In this document: piece by piece, positions 60,541 through 64,000 of the stretch
Position numbering within the stretch: position 1 is the first letter of the stretch
How the letters are laid out: every line of letters starts with the position of its first letter
Assembly: GCF_004346265.1 (NCBI RefSeq)
Contig: NZ_SMAP01000005.1
Location: 62,001-126,000 of the forward strand
DNA length: 64,000 nucleotides
DNA from: Thermomonas haemolytica
GTDB lineage: Bacteria > Pseudomonadota > Gammaproteobacteria > Xanthomonadales > Xanthomonadaceae
Direction: 5' to 3'
The notes under the pieces: model-generated
Told to the model about the DNA's origin: nothing
Databases searched by the model: none
The model's input: only the letters and a program-made list of their open reading frames with translations
Translations under genes and position numbers: made by a program

Positions 60541-61110
60541 ATGTCTCTCCAACGTCTTTCGCTGGTCCTGCTGCCCCTGCTGCTGGCGGCCTGTTCGCGC
60601 GCGCCGCAGCCGCCGGCGGCGTCCGCACCCGACGCCGCACCTGCGCCGACGCCCTCGGCACCGGCGGCCGCGAGCGGCGATGCCGCGCCCGCGCAGCGCC
60701 CGCAGCTGCGCGTCACCACCCTGGATGGCAAGCCCTACGACCTCGCCGCGCAGCGCGGCAAGTGGGTGCTGGTCAATTACTGGGCCACCTGGTGCGGGCC
60801 GTGCCTGAAGGAAATGCCCGAGCTGTCGGCGCTGGCGGCGATGCGCCCGCACCTGGCGGTGATCGGGCTGGCCTACGAGGACACCGAGGCCGATACCCTG
60901 CGCGCGTTCCTGGCCAAGCATCCGGTGGTGTACCCGGTGGCGCAGGTGGACGTGTATGAGCCGCCGCGCGATTTCGGTGCGCCGCGCGGGCTGCCGACCA
61001 CCTGGCTGATCGCGCCCGATGGCCGCATCGCGCGCAAATACACCGGGCCGGTGACGGCGCGCATGATCGAGGACGACATCGCCGCCGCTGGCGGGCCGAA
61101 GGCGGGCTGA
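60541..61110 (+). CDS. TlpA-like thioredoxin-fold lipoprotein
   Basis: 189 residues. The leader ends in the lipobox LPLLLAAC, then an Ala/Pro-rich linker (residues 20-52). The thioredoxin fold has the active pair C-G-P-C in NYWATWCGPCLKEMP and the cis-Pro loop GLPTTWLI. TlpA/ResA-type proteins reduce disulfides in the periplasm, for example in cytochrome c or copper-protein maturation. gagg, 11 bases upstream, favours 60541; an ATG at 60532 overlapping the YihY stop is too close to it. Its stop overlaps acyP (TGATG). Confidence 0.93.
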   Translation: MSLQRLSLVLLPLLLAACSRAPQPPAASAPDAAPAPTPSAPAAASGDAAPAQRPQLRVTTLDGKPYDLAAQRGKWVLVNYWATWCGPCLKEMPELSALAAMRPHLAVIGLAYEDTEADTLRAFLAKHPVVYPVAQVDVYEPPRDFGAPRGLPTTWLIAPDGRIARKYTGPVTARMIEDDIAAAGGPKAG

Positions 61111-61379
61111 TGCAGGCCGCGCGCTTCCACGTCTCCGGGCGCGTGCAGGGCGTGTCCTACCGCGCCGCCACTCGCGCGCAGGCGCAGCGCCTGGGCCTGC
61201 GCGGGCATGCCCGCAACCTCGCCGATGGCCGGGTCGAGGTGCTGGCGGTGGGCGCGCCGCAGGCGCTCGCGGCACTCGAGCGCTGGCTATGGCAGGGGCC
61301 GCCGCTGGCGCGGGTGGCGGAGGTCGTGCGCGAGGATCTGGCCTCGCCGCCGGACGTCGACGGCTTCACCATCGGCTGA
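61110..61379 (+). CDS. acyP: Acylphosphatase
   Basis: 89 residues. VSGRVQGVSYRAATRAQA has the phosphate loop with catalytic Arg (GxVQGVxYR), and RNLADGRVEVLA has the catalytic Asn. It hydrolyses acyl phosphates such as acetyl or carbamoyl phosphate. A Ser replaces the usual Phe/Trp in GVxYR, within family variation. Coupled to the TlpA-like gene by a one-base overlap. It is convergent with the Nramp gene (17 bases between). Confidence 0.94.
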   Translation: MQAARFHVSGRVQGVSYRAATRAQAQRLGLRGHARNLADGRVEVLAVGAPQALAALERWLWQGPPLARVAEVVREDLASPPDVDGFTIG

Positions 61380-61396
61380 AGTGTGTGGGCGCTGCC

Positions 61397-62668
61397 TCAG
61401 CCGCCACGCAGCAGGCCGGCCAGCAGCCACAGGTTGAGCGATGAGACCAGCACCGTCACCAGCCAGCCCAGCAGGGTGATCGCGCGGGTATTGGCGAGCC
61501 TGCCCATCAGCGTGCGGCGCGCGGTGAAGTGCATCAGCGGCACCAGCGCGAACGGGATGCCGAACGAGAGCACCACCTGCGAGAACACCAGCACCCGGGT
61601 CGGGTCCAGCCCGAGCAGGACCACCACCAGCGCCGGCAGCGCGGTCAGGCTGCGCCGCAGCCACAAGTTGATGCGAAACCCCACGAAGCCCTGCATCACC
61701 ACCTGCCCGGACAGGGTGCCGACCGCGCTGGAGGACAGCCCGCTGGCCAGCAGCGCCACCGCGAATGCGGCGGCCGCCAGCGGGCCGAGGGCCTGGCCCA
61801 TCTGTGCCCATGCCGCGCCGAGGTCGTCCATGCCCGGCTGGCCGGCGAAGGCGCCGGCGGCCACCGCCAGCATCGCCAGGTTGATCAGCCCGGCCACGCC
61901 CATCGCCAGCACGACTTCGCGCCGGGTCTGGCGCATCAGCGCGGGCTTTTCTTCCTCCGGCACCACCAGCCGGTACTGGGTCAGGCTGGAGTGCAGGTAG
62001 ATGACGTGCGGCATCACCGTCGCCCCGAGGATGCCGACCGCGAGGTACGTCGCCTCCGGCCCCGGCAGGCGCGGCACCAGCAGCCCTTGCAGCGCCGGCG
62101 CGATCGCGACATGGGCGAACAGCAGCTGCACCCCGAAGGTGAGCGCGATCACCCCCACCAGCGCGGCGATCACCAGTTCGATCCCGCGAAAGCCCTGCTG
62201 TTCCAGGTACAGGATGCCCATGGTGGCCGCGAACGCGAGCAGCACCGCCGCCTCCATCGGCAGCCCCAGCAGCAGGTGGAAGCCGAGCGCGGCGCCGAGG
62301 AATTCGGCCAGGTCGGTGAAGATCGCCACCAGCTCGGCCTGCGCCCAGTAGAACCACACCAGCGGCTTCGGCCAGTGGTCGCGGATCACTTCCGGCAGGT
62401 TCTTGCCGGTGGCGATCCCGAGCTTGGCTGACAGGGTCTGCACCAGCATCGCCATCAGGTTGGCCCATAGCACCACCCACAGCAGGGTGTAGCCGAAGCG
62501 CGCGCCGGCTTGCAGGTTGGTGGCGAAGTTGCCGGGGTCGATGTAGGCCACCGAGGCGACCACCGCCGGGCCGATGAACGGCAGCAGGCGCATGCGGCCG
62601 CCGGAGCGCAGCGCCGCTAGCGCGGCATCGCGGGTGCGGGCATCGAGATTGGCGCTGATCGCGTTCAT
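61397..62668 (-). CDS. mntH: Nramp-family divalent metal (Mn2+/Fe2+) transporter
   Basis: 423 residues, 11 membrane helices. Helix 1 carries the metal-site motif DPGN in SVAYIDPGNFATNL, and helix 6 the second, TVMPHVIYLHS (MPH). Both are needed for Mn/Fe selection by the Asp, Asn and Met ligands. It imports Mn2+ (or Fe2+) with protons. The 220-base region upstream holds no gene and no obvious Fur or MntR box. Manganese uptake fits the oxidative-stress genes in the window. Confidence 0.93.
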   Translation of the reverse strand: MNAISANLDARTRDAALAALRSGGRMRLLPFIGPAVVASVAYIDPGNFATNLQAGARFGYTLLWVVLWANLMAMLVQTLSAKLGIATGKNLPEVIRDHWPKPLVWFYWAQAELVAIFTDLAEFLGAALGFHLLLGLPMEAAVLLAFAATMGILYLEQQGFRGIELVIAALVGVIALTFGVQLLFAHVAIAPALQGLLVPRLPGPEATYLAVGILGATVMPHVIYLHSSLTQYRLVVPEEEKPALMRQTRREVVLAMGVAGLINLAMLAVAAGAFAGQPGMDDLGAAWAQMGQALGPLAAAAFAVALLASGLSSSAVGTLSGQVVMQGFVGFRINLWLRRSLTALPALVVVLLGLDPTRVLVFSQVVLSFGIPFALVPLMHFTARRTLMGRLANTRAITLLGWLVTVLVSSLNLWLLAGLLRGG

Positions 62669-62891
62669 GCCATCGATGGCGTAGGGCGGCTCGGGTGGGG
62701 TTGCGGCAGGCCATGGCGATGGGTGCGGATGATCGCGATGGCGCGTTCGATCACGTTAGTCGATACGGCGCGGCGTTCCATTCGAAAATCTCGATCACCG
62801 CCATCGGCGGCAGCGATGCCTGCGGCACGGGCGGCAGACATCGCGTGGACGCATGGCGGCATCGCCGCGAGTGGGGCGCTTCGCAGCGTGC

Positions 62892-63671
62892 CTAGTCCTG
62901 CGTCCAGGAGGGCAGCGGCTTGAGCTTGCCGAAGCGCTCGCGCGCGGGCTTGCCAGGCAGCGGCGGCAGGTCGAACACCAGCTCGGGCACGTCGGTGGCG
63001 GGCAGGTGATCCAGCAGATGACGGATCAGGGTCAGGCGGCCGCGGCGCTGGTCGTTGAAGTCCACCAGCGTCCACGGCGCGTGGCGGGTATGGGTGGCGG
63101 CGAGCATGGCCTCGCGCGCGCGGGTGTAGTCGCTGTAGCGGGTGCGCGCGGCCAGGTCCACCGGCGAGAGCTTCCAGCGCTTGAGCGGATCGGCGCGGCG
63201 CTCGGCGAAGCGGGCTTCCTGCTCGGCCTGGTCGCAGGTCAGCCAGTACTTGAACAGCAGGATGCCGTCGTCCACCAGCAGTTTTTCGAACACCGGCACC
63301 TGCTTCAGGAACGCGGCGACCTGCGCCTGGCTGGCGTAGCCCATCACCTGTTCGACCCCGGCGCGGTTGTACCAGCTGCGGTCGAACAGCACGATCTCGC
63401 CGGCGGCCGGCAGGTGCGGCACGTAGCGCTGGAAGTACCACTGGGTGCTTTCGCGTTCGGTCGGCTTGGGCAGCGCCACCACCCGGAACTGGCGGGTGTC
63501 CAGGTGCTGGCTGATGGCCTTGATCACGCCGCCCTTGCCCGCGGTGTCGCGGCCTTCGAACAGCACCAGCAGGCGCTGGCCGGCGTGCCTGACCCAGCGC
63601 GCGGCGGCATCCAGTTCCAGCAGCATCGGTTCCAGCGCCGCTTCGTAGTCCTTGCGCTTGAGCGGCTTCAT
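62892..63671 (-). CDS. ppk2: Polyphosphate kinase 2
   Basis: 259 residues, one PPK2 domain. The Walker A is LVLFEGRDTAGKGGVI (about residue 37), Walker B-type VLFDRSWYNRAGVE, and the lid has QWYFQRYVPHLP. PPK2 uses polyphosphate to phosphorylate NDPs or NMPs; class I enzymes of this length act on NDPs. It overlaps the regulator gene upstream by four bases, so the two are co-expressed. Confidence 0.93.
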   Translation of the reverse strand: MKPLKRKDYEAALEPMLLELDAAARWVRHAGQRLLVLFEGRDTAGKGGVIKAISQHLDTRQFRVVALPKPTERESTQWYFQRYVPHLPAAGEIVLFDRSWYNRAGVEQVMGYASQAQVAAFLKQVPVFEKLLVDDGILLFKYWLTCDQAEQEARFAERRADPLKRWKLSPVDLAARTRYSDYTRAREAMLAATHTRHAPWTLVDFNDQRRGRLTLIRHLLDHLPATDVPELVFDLPPLPGKPARERFGKLKPLPSWTQD

Positions 63672-64000
63672 GCCGGCGTCCTGCGCCGCGGTGCGTGTTT
63701 TTTCCTGGCGGGGATGGGCGTGGTCGCTGCGGCCAGCCCGCGCGCCACTTCCAGCAAGGCGCCCTGCTGGCGCGGCGACAGCGCGCGATAGGCGGCCAGC
63801 AGCTGATGTTCGCCGCGGGTGCGCGCCGGGTCGAGCGTTTGCGCCAGCTCCGCCAGCAGCGCCCCGGCGGGCACGCCCAGCGCACGCGCGAGTGCATCCA
63901 CCTGGTCGCGCCCGGGCAGCTTCTCACCCTTCAGCCAGGCGTTGACGGTGCCGATGCCGGCGCGCGGGATCGCGGTGGCGATATCGGCCACGCTCAGGCC
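63668..64000 (-). CDS. XRE/Cro-type helix-turn-helix regulator (N-terminus off the right edge)
   Basis: At least 110 residues; the start lies beyond base 64000, since GLSVADIATAIPRAGIGTVN continues to the edge without a start. The helix-turn-helix is SVADIATAIP...GTVNAWLKGEKLPG followed by QVDALARALGVPAGALL, the XRE pattern. The C-terminus is a helical stretch ending in a basic tail (ARKKHAPRRRTPA). Its stop overlaps the ppk2 start (ATGA), so it may regulate polyphosphate metabolism or itself. Confidence 0.85.
   Translation of the reverse strand, partial: GLSVADIATAIPRAGIGTVNAWLKGEKLPGRDQVDALARALGVPAGALLAELAQTLDPARTRGEHQLLAAYRALSPRQQGALLEVARGLAAATTPIPARKKHAPRRRTPA

Noticed and set aside
62669-62891. 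Small gene in the gap between ppk2 and the Nramp gene
   Set aside because: Short frames on both strands lack ribosome sites and family resemblance; I see nothing in this gap.

Overview
The window is very GC-rich, densely coded DNA from a free-living Gram-negative bacterium. Protein resemblance and gene order point to the Xanthomonadaceae/Lysobacteraceae (Lysobacter, Luteimonas, Thermomonas or Stenotrophomonas type). The main pointers are an ahpC-ahpF-(x)-oxyR cluster, engB divergent from a cytochrome c4-dsbA-dsbA-endonuclease block, a Xanthomonas-type RlmM, a plant-type GshA, a three-part NAD(P) transhydrogenase, and a secreted M4 protease with two C-terminal PPC domains. The genus is inference. 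I see about 70 protein genes, two of them cut by the window edges. I see no tRNA, rRNA, CRISPR array, prophage or insertion sequence.

Layout. 0-6.3 kb: a secreted serine hydrolase (cut), LemA plus an M48 membrane peptidase, a GMC oxidoreductase and a nucleotide-exchange-type transporter. 6.2-9.7 kb: a macromolecular-synthesis operon on the minus strand (rpsU-yqeY-GNAT-dnaG). It carries a fossil copy of the dnaG start and a REP-type repeat cluster. 9.7-14 kb: tsaD, then a tightly coupled pterin-type operon (folB-SDR-PTPS-like-methyltransferase-VanZ). 14-22 kb: cca, soluble lytic transglycosylase, TauE-type exporter, EEP nuclease, two DsbA paralogues, cytochrome c4 and engB. 22-31 kb: gshA, ppc, an ATP-pyrophosphatase, DegV, and a pair of exported amidohydrolases of which one has lost its metal ligands. 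31-39 kb: amn, DUF924, a glutaredoxin-HesB-rhodanese fusion, a GDSL hydrolase, rlmM (apparent ATT start), a deaminase, glnS, DUF2007 and EamA.

39-44 kb is a peroxide-stress locus: ahpC, ahpF, a VOC protein, oxyR and an exported protein of unknown function. An OxyR-type operator abuts the ahpC -35 element. 44-48 kb: prmC, pip, Nudix, a flap-type 5'-3' exonuclease and a nitroreductase. 48-52.3 kb: the transhydrogenase genes, split by an inverted sigma factor / membrane protein / DUF3106 cassette. 52-56 kb: SufT and the M4 protease. The protease has a 450-bp leader rich in palindromes and a textbook terminator. 56-64 kb: a one-domain asparaginase, a TPR-sulfotransferase, DUF2069, WrbA, a YihY membrane protein, a TlpA-like lipoprotein, acylphosphatase, an Nramp transporter, PPK2 and a cut XRE regulator.

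Most of this is housekeeping. The items I would check first are the dnaG start duplication (7948-8101), the ATT start of rlmM, the cysteine-less PTPS protein in the folB operon, the pseudo-amidohydrolase next to an intact paralogue, the Grx-HesB-rhodanese fusion, and the split pnt operon. I found no convincing wholly new multi-gene system.
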